Position numbers and translations under genes: made by a program
Source of the DNA: Vineibacter terrae
GTDB lineage: Bacteria; Pseudomonadota; Alphaproteobacteria; Reyranellales; Reyranellaceae
NCBI RefSeq assembly: GCF_008039615.1
Contig: NZ_VDUZ01000049.1
Location: 1-63,770, forward strand
Reading direction: 5' to 3'
DNA: 63,770 bases
The notes under the pieces: generated by a model
What the model saw: only the letters and a program-made list of their open reading frames with translations
The model's database searches: none
What the model was told of the DNA's origin: nothing
Shown: positions 55,687-63,770 of the stretch, in pieces
How positions within the stretch are numbered: the stretch's first letter is position 1
How the letters are laid out: the number at the start of each line of letters is the position of its first letter

Positions 55687-56047
55687 CCGCTGCGATCCCC
55701 ACGCGACCTCGACTGGCGTGCAATCTCGCACAAAGCCGCCACGTCGGCCAGCCGCCGACGTGCCGCGCTGCTGCGCAGCCTTCGTACCCTGGTGAGCACC
55801 GTGGTCAACGAGGAGCGGGTGCGCCAGGACGTCTCCTATTGGGCAGAAAGGAGGCTGCCGCCGGGACCATCGCACCCCTCGTCGAGGCCGCCTGCCGGCG
55901 CGGCATGAAGTCCGCCGGGATGATCGCGTTCCTTGAGAACGCCAATCGCGAGCTCGCCACGCGCCCGCGGTGAGTCCATGGGAGTCATTGCAGATGCCGG
56001 CGAGGGCCGCTAAGCGTGAGGCAGGAATGCCAAAGGGAAACGCCGTC
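55687..56047. other. Divergent intergenic region with a possible gene remnant
   Basis: This 361-bp gap separates two divergent acyl-CoA synthetase genes and should contain both promoters. On the plus strand, 55795-55973 reads VVNEERVRQDVSYWAER in one frame and, after a one-base shift, GTIAPLVEAACRRGMKSAGM and IAFLENANRELATRPR to a stop at 55973. That could be the decayed end of a small gene. No repeat is seen. Confidence 0.35.
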
Positions 56048-57952
56048 ATGACCGTGGGTGATATCTACCGCGCGCAGCATGCCCGCTCGCTCGCCGACCG
56101 CGAGGGCTTCTGGCTGGAGCAGGCCGATGCCATCGACTGGTATCGCCGCCCCGACCGGGCGCTCGACGACAGCCGCGCGCCGTTCTACCGCTGGTTCCCG
56201 GGCGGCGAGCTCAACACCTGCCACAACGCGCTCGATCGCCACGTCGATGCCGGCCACGGCGACCGGCTGGCGCTGATCTACGACTCGCCGGTCACCGGCA
56301 CGCAGCGCCGCTACACCTACCGCGAGTTCCGCGACGCCACGGCCGAGCTGGCCGGCGCCATCGCGGCGCTGGGCGTCGACAAGGGCGACCGCGTCATCAT
56401 CTACATGCCGATGATCCCGGAAGCGGCGATGGCGATGCTGGCCTGCGCCCGGCTGGGCGCGATCCACTCGGTCGTGTTCGGCGGCTTCGCGGCCAAGGAG
56501 CTGGTCTCGCGCATCGACGACTGCGCCCCCAAGCTGGTGCTGGCGGCCTCCTGCGGCGTCGAGCCGGCCCGCATCGTCGAGTACAAGCCGCTGCTGGACC
56601 AGGCGATCGACATGGCCAGGCACAAGCCGGCCCATTGCCTGGTGCTGCAGCGTCCGCAATGCAAGGCGACGATGGTCGACGGCCGCGACCTCGACTGGGC
56701 CACCTTCGTGGCCGGCAAGCCGCCCGCCGCCTGCGTGCCGGTGGCGGCCACCGATCCGCTCTACATCCTCTACACGTCGGGCACGACGGGGCAGCCCAAG
56801 GGAGTGGTGCGCGACAATGGCGGCTACTGCGTGGCGCTGCACTGGTCGATGAAGAACCTGTACGGCGTGGCGCCGGGCGAGGTCTGGTGGACCGCCTCCG
56901 ATGTCGGCTGGGTCGTGGGCCACAGCTACATCGTCTATGGCCCGCTGATCTACGGCGCCACCAGCATCCTCTACGAGGGCAAGCCGGTCGGCACGCCCGA
57001 TGCCGGTGCGTTCTGGCGCGTGATCGCCGAGCACAAGGCGGTGGCGCTGTTCACCGCGCCGACCGCTTTCCGCGCCATCAAGCGCGAGGATCCCGACGGC
57101 AAGCTGCTGAAGAAGCACGACCTGTCGCGCTTCCGCACCCTGTTCCTGGCCGGCGAGCGCGGCGATCCGCCCACCATCGAGTGGGCGCAGCGCCTGCTGA
57201 AGGTGCCGGTGGTCGACCACTGGTGGCAGACCGAGACCGGCTGGGTGATCTGCGGCAACTTCGTGGGCCTGGAGCTGATGCCGGTGAAGCCGGGCTCGAC
57301 ATCGGTGCCGGCGCCGGGCTGGGACCTGCAGGTGCTGGACGCCGAGGGCCATGCGGTGAAGCCGGGCGAGATCGGCGCCATCGTCGGCAAGCTGCCGATG
57401 CCGCCCGGCACGTTCCCGACTCTGTGGAACGCCGACGACCGCTATCGCCAAGCCTATCTCGCGGAGTATCCGGGCTACTACAAGACGGGCGATGCCGGCT
57501 TCATCGATGCCGACGGCTATGTCTCGGTCATGACCCGGGTCGACGATGTGATCAATGTCGCCGGCCACCGGCTCTCGACCGGGCAGATGGAGGAGGTGCT
57601 GGCCTCGCACGACGCCGTGGCGGAGTGCGCCGTGATCGGTGTCGCCGACGAGCTGAAAGGTCAGGTGCCGCTGGGCTTCCTGGTGTTGAAGGCCGGCGTC
57701 GAGCAGCCTGACTCCGAGATCGTGGCCGAGGTGGTGCGCATGGTGCGCGACCGCATCGGGCCGGTGGCGTTCTTCAAGACGGCGGTGGTGGTGGCGCGGC
57801 TGCCCAAGACCCGCTCGGGCAAGATCCTGCGCGGCACCATGCAGCGCATCGCCGATTCCCAGGACTACAAGGCGCCGGCCACGATCGACGATCCGGCCGT
57901 CCTCAACGAGATCAGCGTGGCGCTGAAGCCGGCAGGCTACGCCCGGAAGTGA
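56048..57952 (+). CDS. prpE: Propionyl/acetyl-CoA synthetase (PrpE-like)
   Basis: A 634-residue ANL ligase of the acetyl/propionyl-CoA synthetase type. Segments typical of PrpE are YDSPVTGTQRRYTYREF, GAIHSVVFGGFAAKEL, LYTSGTTGQPKGVVRDNGG, WWTASDVGWVVGHSYIVYGP (key part WVVGHSYIVYGPL) and WWQTETGW. The acetylatable lysine motif is RSGKILRGTM near the C-terminus. ATG 56048 is chosen; an ATG seven codons upstream (56027) is equally possible. Its end is only 3 bp from the convergent infA stop. Confidence 0.9.
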   Translation: MTVGDIYRAQHARSLADREGFWLEQADAIDWYRRPDRALDDSRAPFYRWFPGGELNTCHNALDRHVDAGHGDRLALIYDSPVTGTQRRYTYREFRDATAELAGAIAALGVDKGDRVIIYMPMIPEAAMAMLACARLGAIHSVVFGGFAAKELVSRIDDCAPKLVLAASCGVEPARIVEYKPLLDQAIDMARHKPAHCLVLQRPQCKATMVDGRDLDWATFVAGKPPAACVPVAATDPLYILYTSGTTGQPKGVVRDNGGYCVALHWSMKNLYGVAPGEVWWTASDVGWVVGHSYIVYGPLIYGATSILYEGKPVGTPDAGAFWRVIAEHKAVALFTAPTAFRAIKREDPDGKLLKKHDLSRFRTLFLAGERGDPPTIEWAQRLLKVPVVDHWWQTETGWVICGNFVGLELMPVKPGSTSVPAPGWDLQVLDAEGHAVKPGEIGAIVGKLPMPPGTFPTLWNADDRYRQAYLAEYPGYYKTGDAGFIDADGYVSVMTRVDDVINVAGHRLSTGQMEEVLASHDAVAECAVIGVADELKGQVPLGFLVLKAGVEQPDSEIVAEVVRMVRDRIGPVAFFKTAVVVARLPKTRSGKILRGTMQRIADSQDYKAPATIDDPAVLNEISVALKPAGYARK

Positions 57953-57955
57953 CGC

Positions 57956-58231
57956 TTACCGGCGGCGGAACTGGCCGCGCTGCGGCGGGCGCCCCATCGG
58001 CGCGCTGCGCTCGTCCTTGTGGCGGAAGATCAGCCGCCCCTTGTCGAGGTCGTAGGGCGACATCTCGACCGTGACCCGGTCGCCCGCGAGTGTCCGGATG
58101 CGGTTCTTCTTCATCTTGCCGGCGGTATACGCAATGATCATGCGACCGTTGTCGAGCTGGACGCGATAACGCGCGTCCGGCAGGATTTCGGTCACAAGAC
58201 CTTCAAACGGAACCATTTCTTCTTTGGCCAT
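57956..58231 (-). CDS. infA: Translation initiation factor IF-1
   Basis: The 91-residue product is an S1/OB-fold IF-1: [38 protein letters not shown] and [15 protein letters not shown]. It is longer than the 72-residue E. coli protein because of a basic, glycine/arginine-rich tail ([14 protein letters not shown]). It binds the ribosomal A site in initiation. It is transcribed towards prpE and lies divergent to the selenoprotein gene over a 205-bp gap. Confidence 0.95.
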   Translation of the reverse strand: MAKEEMVPFEGLVTEILPDARYRVQLDNGRMIIAYTAGKMKKNRIRTLAGDRVTVEMSPYDLDKGRLIFRHKDERSAPMGRPPQRGQFRRR

Positions 58232-58436
58232 GGGCGAACCTTAGCTTGGGGCGTCGCATGAGGGTGAAATTCCGTCGCTGCGACGAATGACGGCGGCGGG
58301 GAACGACGGCAGATGCCGACGCGCCCGACAATTACGAAAAACTCATGACCCGGCGAGCAAAACGAGCGCGTTCCTAGCCCTTCCGGAGCGCGAGTCGGGC
58401 TATGCTCTAGCGGTTTTGCGCACCGGAGTACAGAGC

Positions 58437-59648
58437 ATGGCTCGCCTTGAGGATCTGCCGCCGGCCACCCGCCAGCGCCTCGTCGACCTTGATTGTCCGA
58501 CCTACGACACGCGTCCGTTCGTGACCGGCGAGCCCCTGGCCCGTCGCCGGGTGGCGATCGTCACGTCGGCGGCGCTCATGCAGCGGGGCGAGCGTCCCCT
58601 GATGGCGGGGGAGAACACGTTCCGCGAGCTGCCGGCCGGGCTGCCCGCCGCCGGGATGGTGATGAGCCACATTTCGGTGAACTACGACCGCACCGGCTTC
58701 CAGCGCGACCCCGACGTCGTCTTTCCGCTCGAGCGGCTGCGTGAGCTGGCGGCGGACGGAACCATCGGGTCCGTCGCCGACACGCATTACAGCGTGATGG
58801 GCGCCAACGATCCCAAGGCCTGGGACGAGCTGGCCGACCGCATGGTGGCGCGGCTGCGCCAGGACCGGGTCGATGCCGTGGTGCTCAGTCCGGTTTGACC
58901 GTTCTGCACGCGCGCCGTGAGCGCGCTGGGCCACCTGATCGAGCAGCGCGGCATCGCCACGACGGTGATCGGGCTGGTGCGGGTGCACATGGAAAAGATC
59001 CGCGGGCCGCGTGGCCTGTGGGTGCCGTTCGAGCTCGGCCGTCCGCTGGGCGAACCTGAGGACCCGGCATTCCAGCGCCGCGTCCTGGTGGCGGCGCTGC
59101 GCCTGCTGGAGCGCGGCGATGGTCCGGCGATCCTGGAGGACTATCCCGAGGCGGCGCCGGGCCGGCAGGACGCTGCCGGCTGGACTCCGGCCGTGACGCT
59201 GCCCGGCGTCCCGGCGCCGGGTGCGGCGTCGGCGGTGGACTGGACCCATGCTCTGAAAGCAGAACTCGCGCAGGTGCTGCCGGTCTGGGAAGCCGCTTAT
59301 GCCGTGCGCGGCCGCACGACGGTCGGAGTCGGGCGCCTGCCGCTCGCGGCCTGGCCCAGCCTGGTCTGCGCCTTCCTGGGCGGTCCGCCGCCGGACCCGA
59401 GCCCGGTGCCGGATCTGCGGGCCATCCAGGCGGTGCGTTACGTGGTCGACGACCTGAAGGCGCTCTACACCGAAGCCGTCGTGAAGCCGGACGACCGGCC
59501 CTCCAGCCGGCAGGTGCTCGACTGGTTCTGGGACCGCACGGTGGCGGCGAGCCTGATCCGCGCCGTGCGCAAGGCCTGCCTGGCCAGCCCCGACAAGGTG
59601 GTGGCGGTCGTCGGCGGCAACCAGCTCGTGCCGTCGGCCCGGGTGTAG
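58437..59648 (+). CDS. GrdB-like selenoprotein with in-frame UGA (Sec154)
   Basis: Two adjacent open frames, 58437-58898 and 58899-59648, are in the same frame and separated only by a UGA at 58896-58898. Reading UGA as selenocysteine gives one 403-residue protein with the redox motif U154-P-F-C157 in the context VVLSPV-U-PFCTRAVSALGH. The N-terminal half (HISVNYDRTGFQRDPDVVFP, GTIGSVADTHYSVMGAND) and the UxxC site match the glycine/sarcosine/betaine reductase selenoprotein B family, here without the other glycine reductase subunits, so a different redox role is likely. ATG 58437 follows GGAGTACAGAGC. A hairpin right after the UGA is a SECIS candidate. Conventional annotation would give two genes or a pseudogene. 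Confidence 0.85.
58896..58926 (+). promoter_or_regulatory. Candidate bacterial SECIS hairpin after UGA
   Basis: Eleven bases after the UGA (58896-58898), GCGCGC (58910-58915) and GCGCGC (58921-58926) form a perfect 6-bp stem with the loop CGUGA. The loop starts 17 bases after the UGA and has G as its second base, consistent with the bacterial SECIS rules as I remember them. High local GC content makes such stems likely by chance. Confidence 0.5.
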
Positions 59649-59728
59649 GCCGGCGGGTATCACAGCGCCCGGGCACCCATCGCGTGCCGCATCGGTCTCC
59701 GTGGCCGGTTCACCGCGGAGGCCTTGGT

Positions 59729-60376
59729 CTATCCCTTGAGCGTGGGCTGCTCGGCTTCGCTGGGGTCGAGCTCCGGCGTCAGGTCGGCCGGCGTCGCGGC
59801 CTCGGGGGCGCCCAGGGCTTCGGCGCGCTTCTTGGCCGACTCCTCGCGGGCGGCCTTGCGGCGTGCCTTGTCCAGCGAGGCGTTGAGGTCGCGCAGGCTG
59901 CACAGGCCCAGCGTGATCGGGTCGCGCGGCTTGATGTTGGGCGTGTTCCAATGGGTGCGGTCGCGCACCGCCTGGATCGTGCTCTTGGTCGAGCCCACCA
60001 GCTTGGCGATCTGCGTGTCCTGCAGCTCGGGGTGGTTCTTCAGCAGCCAGGCGATGGCGTCGGGCCGGTCCTGGCGCTTGGCGACCGGCGTGTAGCGGGG
60101 GCCGCCGGCACGCAGCGCCGGTTGCGGCCGGTCGTGGGTCAGCAGCCTGAGCTGGCCGTTGGGATCGGCTTCGCAGCGCGCGATCTCCTCCTTGGTCAGC
60201 TCGCCGTTGACGATCGGGTCGCGGCCGACCATGCCGGCTGCGACCTCGCCGTCGGCGATGGCCTGGATTTCCAGCAGATGCAGACCGCAGAACGTGGCGA
60301 TCTGCTCAAAGCTCAGGGTCGTGTTCTCGACCAGCCAAACGGCGGTGGCCTTCGGCATCAGCGGCGGCGTGGCCAT
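59729..60376 (-). CDS. DUF1013 cell-cycle regulator TrcR-like
   Basis: The 215-residue product starts ATPPLMPKATAVWLVENTTLSFEQ (key part PKATAVWLVENT) and has FCGLHLLEIQAIADGEVA and RPDAIAWLLKNHPELQDTQI followed by KLVGSTKSTIQAVRDRTHWN. This is the DUF1013 family, restricted to alphaproteobacteria and called TrcR in Caulobacter, a cell-cycle-linked transcription regulator. The C-terminal 60 residues are Ala/Lys/Glu-rich. ATG 60376 follows AGGAGAAAAGCC. It supports the alphaproteobacterial assignment. Confidence 0.92.
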   Translation of the reverse strand: MATPPLMPKATAVWLVENTTLSFEQIATFCGLHLLEIQAIADGEVAAGMVGRDPIVNGELTKEEIARCEADPNGQLRLLTHDRPQPALRAGGPRYTPVAKRQDRPDAIAWLLKNHPELQDTQIAKLVGSTKSTIQAVRDRTHWNTPNIKPRDPITLGLCSLRDLNASLDKARRKAAREESAKKRAEALGAPEAATPADLTPELDPSEAEQPTLKG

Positions 60377-60535
60377 GGCTTTTCTCCTGCGGTCCGACCC
60401 GGAAGCCGCTTGCACCCGCTGTGCGGCTACCGTCCGAAATGAATGGGTTGTTGATCTTTATATAGGCGGCGCGCCGGCCTGGTCAAAGCCTATCGCGCCC
60501 TGAATCAGGTCAGCGTATTTTATAAGGTGTTGGAA

Positions 60536-62122
60536 TCACTGATCTTTTAACGCGTCAGTCATTTTTTCGGCAATCATGACGGTGGTCAGGTGGGTGTTGG
60601 CGCGGCAGTCGGCGGGCATGACCGAGGCATCGATCACGCGCAGGCCCGTCAGGCCCCAGACGCGACATTTTGTATCAACCACACCACTGCCGTCGTCCGC
60701 GCCGGCCATCCGGCAGGTGCCGGCGGCGTGCTGCGCGTCGCTGGCCTCGGCCAGCAGCAGCGCATCCAGGCCTGGATCATCCAGGCCGGCCGCCTGCGCC
60801 GCGGCCGTGCCGGTGAGGCCCAGGGTGATCGTCTCGGCGATGCCCGAGACGGCCGGATGCGCCAGGATCCGGAACAGTCGCCGGGCGCCGTCACGCATGC
60901 GCAGGCGGTCGCGCCCGTCCGACAGCATGTTCTCCTCGACGAAGGGATCGACCCGCGGGTCGGCGGCGCGCAGCACGACCTCGCCGCGCGACATCGCCTC
61001 GAACACCGAGACCGACACGCTGCCCGGCGAGGGCTGCGCCGGATCGTCCTCGGCGAAGCCGCGATGGTTCATGGCCAGGAAGATCATGTCGTTGAAGCCG
61101 CCGCCGGTTAGGCCCGAGCTGTAGGTGACGCAGACATTGGTGTGCCGGGCATCGATTTGGGCGGGCCGGTGCCCGGGCTTCAGGCGCAGCTCGGCGCGCA
61201 CCACGGGGTGGTCCATGAAATGCCGGCCGACCGCGGGCAGGTGATGGCGTGGCGCGATGCCGTGGGCCGCCAGCGCCGGCGCATCGCCGATGCCCGAGCG
61301 CATCAGCAGCGCCGGCGAATGCACGGCGCCGGCGGCCACGATGATCTCGCGGCCGCGGTAGGTGGTGCGGCGCTCGCCGTGCAGCACCTCGACGCCGATG
61401 GCGCGGGTACCGTCGAAGACGACGCGGTCGGCCAGCGCCTCGCCGACGATGGCGAGGTTGTTGCGGCCGCGCGCTGGCTCGAGATAGCCGTCATTGGTCG
61501 ACACGCGCCGGCCGTTGCGACACGTGACGGGATAGTGGGCAACGCCGCTGCTGCCGGGCGCGTTGAGGTCGTTGCTCCAGGGATAGCCCAGCGCCAGGGC
61601 GGCGCTGGCGACGGCGCGGTCGACCGCGCCCCACTGCGAGCGCGGCGCGCGCCACACCGGCAACGGTCCGTCGGCGCCGTGATAGGGCGCGCCGCTGAAA
61701 TTCTCGTCCGCCTCCAGGCGGCAGAAGTAGGGCAGCACGTCGGCGCCGGCCCATCCGGCGCAGCCCAGCGCCGCCCAGTGATCGAACGCGGCCAGCACGC
61801 CGCGAATGGCGATCAGGGCGTAGACCGAGGACGAGCCGCCCATGCCGCGGCCGCGCCAGTAGAGCCGCGGCTGCTGCGCCGTCGTGCGGCGCGCCATCAG
61901 GTCCGGCCATTGGTAGATCGCCTGCAGGCGCGGCGGCAGGATGATGCGCAGCGGGTTGATGCTCGCCATTTCCGGCGGCGTCTGGGCCGAGCGGAAATCG
62001 CGGCCGGCCTCCAGCAGCAGCACGCGCCGCCTGCCGTCCTCGCTCAGCCGCGCCGCCAGCACCGCGCCCGCCGAGCCGGCGCCGACGATGACGACATCGA
62101 AAATCGAATCGGCCTCGATCAT
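60536..62122 (-). CDS. GMC oxidoreductase (choline dehydrogenase-like)
   Basis: A 528-residue FAD-dependent glucose-methanol-choline oxidoreductase. FAD-binding VVIVGAGSAGAVLAARLSE lies near the N-terminus with LLEAGRDFRS; the GMC signatures are WRGRGMGGSSSVYALIAIRG and the IVAAGAVHSPALLMRSGIG region. The catalytic histidine lies in QHAAGTCRMA, and the C-terminus has VIDASVMPADCRANTHLTT. The start ATG 62122 overlaps the stop of the upstream molybdopterin subunit gene (ATGA), so the two are translationally coupled. The alcohol substrate is unknown. Confidence 0.92.
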   Translation of the reverse strand: MIEADSIFDVVIVGAGSAGAVLAARLSEDGRRRVLLLEAGRDFRSAQTPPEMASINPLRIILPPRLQAIYQWPDLMARRTTAQQPRLYWRGRGMGGSSSVYALIAIRGVLAAFDHWAALGCAGWAGADVLPYFCRLEADENFSGAPYHGADGPLPVWRAPRSQWGAVDRAVASAALALGYPWSNDLNAPGSSGVAHYPVTCRNGRRVSTNDGYLEPARGRNNLAIVGEALADRVVFDGTRAIGVEVLHGERRTTYRGREIIVAAGAVHSPALLMRSGIGDAPALAAHGIAPRHHLPAVGRHFMDHPVVRAELRLKPGHRPAQIDARHTNVCVTYSSGLTGGGFNDMIFLAMNHRGFAEDDPAQPSPGSVSVSVFEAMSRGEVVLRAADPRVDPFVEENMLSDGRDRLRMRDGARRLFRILAHPAVSGIAETITLGLTGTAAAQAAGLDDPGLDALLLAEASDAQHAAGTCRMAGADDGSGVVDTKCRVWGLTGLRVIDASVMPADCRANTHLTTVMIAEKMTDALKDQ

Positions 62123-63648
62123 TGAGTCTCCCGATCGGCTTGCCTGATCGCCGCCCACACGCGCTGCGGCGTGGCCGGCGACTCGATATGGCGCACGCCA
62201 TAGGGCCGCAGCGCGTCGGCCAGCGCGTTGGCCACGGCGGCGGGTGCGCCGTTGGTCGGCAGCTCGCCGACGCCCTTGATGCCGAGCGCATTGTTGGTCG
62301 AGGGCGTGTTGAACGTGGCCACGCGCAGCGCCGGCAGGTCGTCGGCGCGCGGCATGCCGTAGTCCATCCACGAGCCGGCCAGCAGCTGGCCGCTGTCGCG
62401 GTCGTAGACGGCGTCCTCCAGCAGCGCCTGGCCGATGCCGGGGGCGATGCCGCCATGGATCTGGCCGGCCAGCAGCAGCGGATTGATGATCGTGCCGACA
62501 TCGGCCGTGGCGGCGAAGCGGTCGATGCGCACGGCGCCGGTCTCGGGATCGACGTCGACCTCGCACACCATCACGCCGGTCGACCAGCTCTCGATCTTGT
62601 CGACGAAGTCGCCGCTGGCGTCGAGCTGCCGGCCGTTGGCCTCGGCATGAGCTGCGACCTCGAACAGGCCGACGCGGCGGTCGGTGCCGACCACCTCGAA
62701 TGTGCCGGCGCGGTAGGCGATGTCGGCCGGCGCCGCCTCGAGAAGCTCGGCCGCCAGCGCGCGCCCCTTGACGATCACATTGTCGGCGGCGCGCTTCAGC
62801 GTCGTGCCGCTGATGATGGTCGAGGACGAGCCGCCGGTGCCGCCGCCGCGCGCGATGGTGGCGGTATCGCCCTGCGCCAGGCGCACGCGGTCATAGGGCA
62901 CGCCCAGGGCCGCGCCGACGATCTGGGCGAAGACGGTTTCGTGCCCCTGGCCCTGCGACTGGGTGCCGGCGGTCGCGGCGATGCTGCCGTCGCCGCGCAC
63001 CGTCACCGACGATGCCTCGTCGGCGACGCCGCCGCTGCCATGCAGGTGGCAGGCGATGCCCAGGCCGCGCCGGCGGCCGGACGCGGCGCTGGCCGCGCGC
63101 CGCGCCTCGAAGCCCGGCGCATCCGCCAGAAGCAGCGCCTCGTCGAGCAGCCGTGTGTAGTCGCCGCTTTCGTAGGTGTAGCCCAGCGGTGTCGTGTAGG
63201 GGAACGAGGCGATGAGGTTGCGCCGGCGGATCTCGGCCGCGCCGAGGCCGCTCTCCTGGCCGGCGATATCGATCAGGCGCTCCAGCAGCGCCAGCGTCTC
63301 GGGCTTGCCGGCGCCGCGGAAGGCGTCGACCGGCACCGTGTTGGAGAAGGCGCAGCGCATGTCGAGCCGCATCGCCGGAATGCGGTACAGGCCCGACAGC
63401 ACCTTGGCCATGCCGGTCGTCGGGATGGTCGGCGCGAACATCGAGACATAGGCGCCGAAATTCGCGACGGCATTCACGCGCAGCGCCAGGAACCGGCCGT
63501 CGGCGTCCAGGGCCAGCGCCATGGTCGCGATCAGGTCACGCGCGTGGTTGTCGGTCAGGAAGCTCTCGGCGCGCTCGCAGGTCCAGCGCAGCGGGCGGGC
63601 CAGCCGGCGTGCCGCCCACGGCATCAGCGCCGTCTCGGGATAGACCGA
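62119..63648 (-). pseudogene. CoxL/XDH-type molybdopterin subunit, N-terminus cut off
   Basis: The remaining roughly 510 residues are the C-terminal two thirds of a xanthine dehydrogenase/CO dehydrogenase large-subunit protein (usual length about 750-800). Family segments are YPETALMPWAARRLARPLRW near the break, FSNTVPVDAFRGAGKPE, AGTQSQGQGHETVFAQIV (key part GTQSQGQGHET), GTGGSSSTI and KGVGELPTNGAPAAVANALA. Coding similarity stops at about 63645, where GC-rich sequence gives way to AT-rich DNA. In related proteins this position is preceded by a GGGFG..K motif and about 270 further residues. Interruption by a mobile element or an assembly join is likely, so the gene is probably broken. Confidence 0.75.
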
Positions 63649-63650
63649 AG

Positions 63651-63770
63651 TTACCCCTGACAGAGTCAGGTAAGTATTTGGCTTTGTTGAAAAAAGCGGC
63701 GATTTTGCGTCCAGTATGTAGGCATGTAAATGGTGTTTTTGAGTAGCAATTATGGATATATTGTGCTACG
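63651..63770. mobile_element. AT-rich foreign segment, possible insertion sequence end
   Basis: The last 120 bases are AT-rich, unlike everything to the left, and cut the molybdopterin subunit gene. They start with the imperfect palindrome CCTGAC-AGA-GTCAGG flanked by TTACC and TAA, then contain GGCTTTGTTGAAAAAAG, text of the kind seen at the ends of IS5-like and related elements. No transposase is visible because the window stops here, so the assignment is tentative. Confidence 0.4.

Noticed and set aside
55400-55795. Plus-strand open frame inside the N-terminal extension of the acyl-CoA synthetase
   Set aside because: Its composition is less coding-like than the minus-strand frame that continues into the ligase.
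58896-58898. UGA as a true stop making the GrdB-like gene a pseudogene
   Set aside because: The frame continues without shift, the UGA falls on the expected UxxC position and the downstream 250 codons are well conserved in style; a sequencing error cannot be excluded from sequence alone.

Overview
The window is high-GC, gene-dense DNA that looks like the chromosome of an alphaproteobacterium. Pointers are a DUF1013/TrcR-type regulator, COQ9, a three-subunit proton-translocating transhydrogenase (pntAA-pntAB-pntB), a fused indolepyruvate ferredoxin oxidoreductase, and many solitary Bug/HAAT-type solute-binding genes. The genus cannot be fixed from sequence alone; a Rhodospirillales- or Reyranella-like soil or freshwater organism is a guess.

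Layout. 0-3.2 kb: the edge of an extracellular contractile injection system (eCIS) type locus, with a 5'-truncated AAA+ ATPase and a DUF4157 protein. 3.4-8 kb: indolepyruvate oxidoreductase and a UDP-glucuronate epimerase. 8.3-19.8 kb: one long plus-strand cluster in which a divergent urease (ureE-F-AB-C-G-D, with fused gamma/beta subunits) sits inside a branched-chain-amino-acid/amide type ABC transporter: two ATPases, then urease, then binding protein and two permeases. A VOC protein and a GAF protein flank it. 19.9-33.2 kb: M3 peptidase, ABC1 kinase, Lrp regulator, two solitary Bug binding proteins, 2-hydroxyacid dehydrogenase, the transhydrogenase operon, an amidohydrolase and rpsU with a clear terminator. 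33.3-41 kb: COQ9, a proline-rich exported protein, purEK, and an overlapping trehalose cluster (otsB, GH15, otsA). 41-46.5 kb: amine oxidase, a zinc-sensor/CDF efflux operon with a visible operator, M20 peptidase, ubiX and small DUF465 genes. 46.7-53.7 kb: five tandem minus-strand paralogues resembling SrfA, each with one membrane helix and a TonB-like proline linker. 53.8-63.6 kb: two acyl-CoA synthetases, infA, a probable selenoprotein with an in-frame UGA, trcR, a GMC oxidoreductase and a molybdopterin dehydrogenase subunit that is cut by AT-rich foreign-looking DNA at the right edge.

The strongest points for a second look are: (i) the probable selenoprotein of the GrdB-like family, a gene conventional callers would split in two; (ii) the five-copy SrfA-like array with swapped C-terminal domains and a near-identical pair; (iii) the urease with a flap Cys-to-Ala change embedded in a non-Urt transporter; and (iv) the eCIS ATPase/DUF4157 pair at the left end. 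Several families of palindromic intergenic repeats are scattered through the window, three of them inside the urease-transport cluster.
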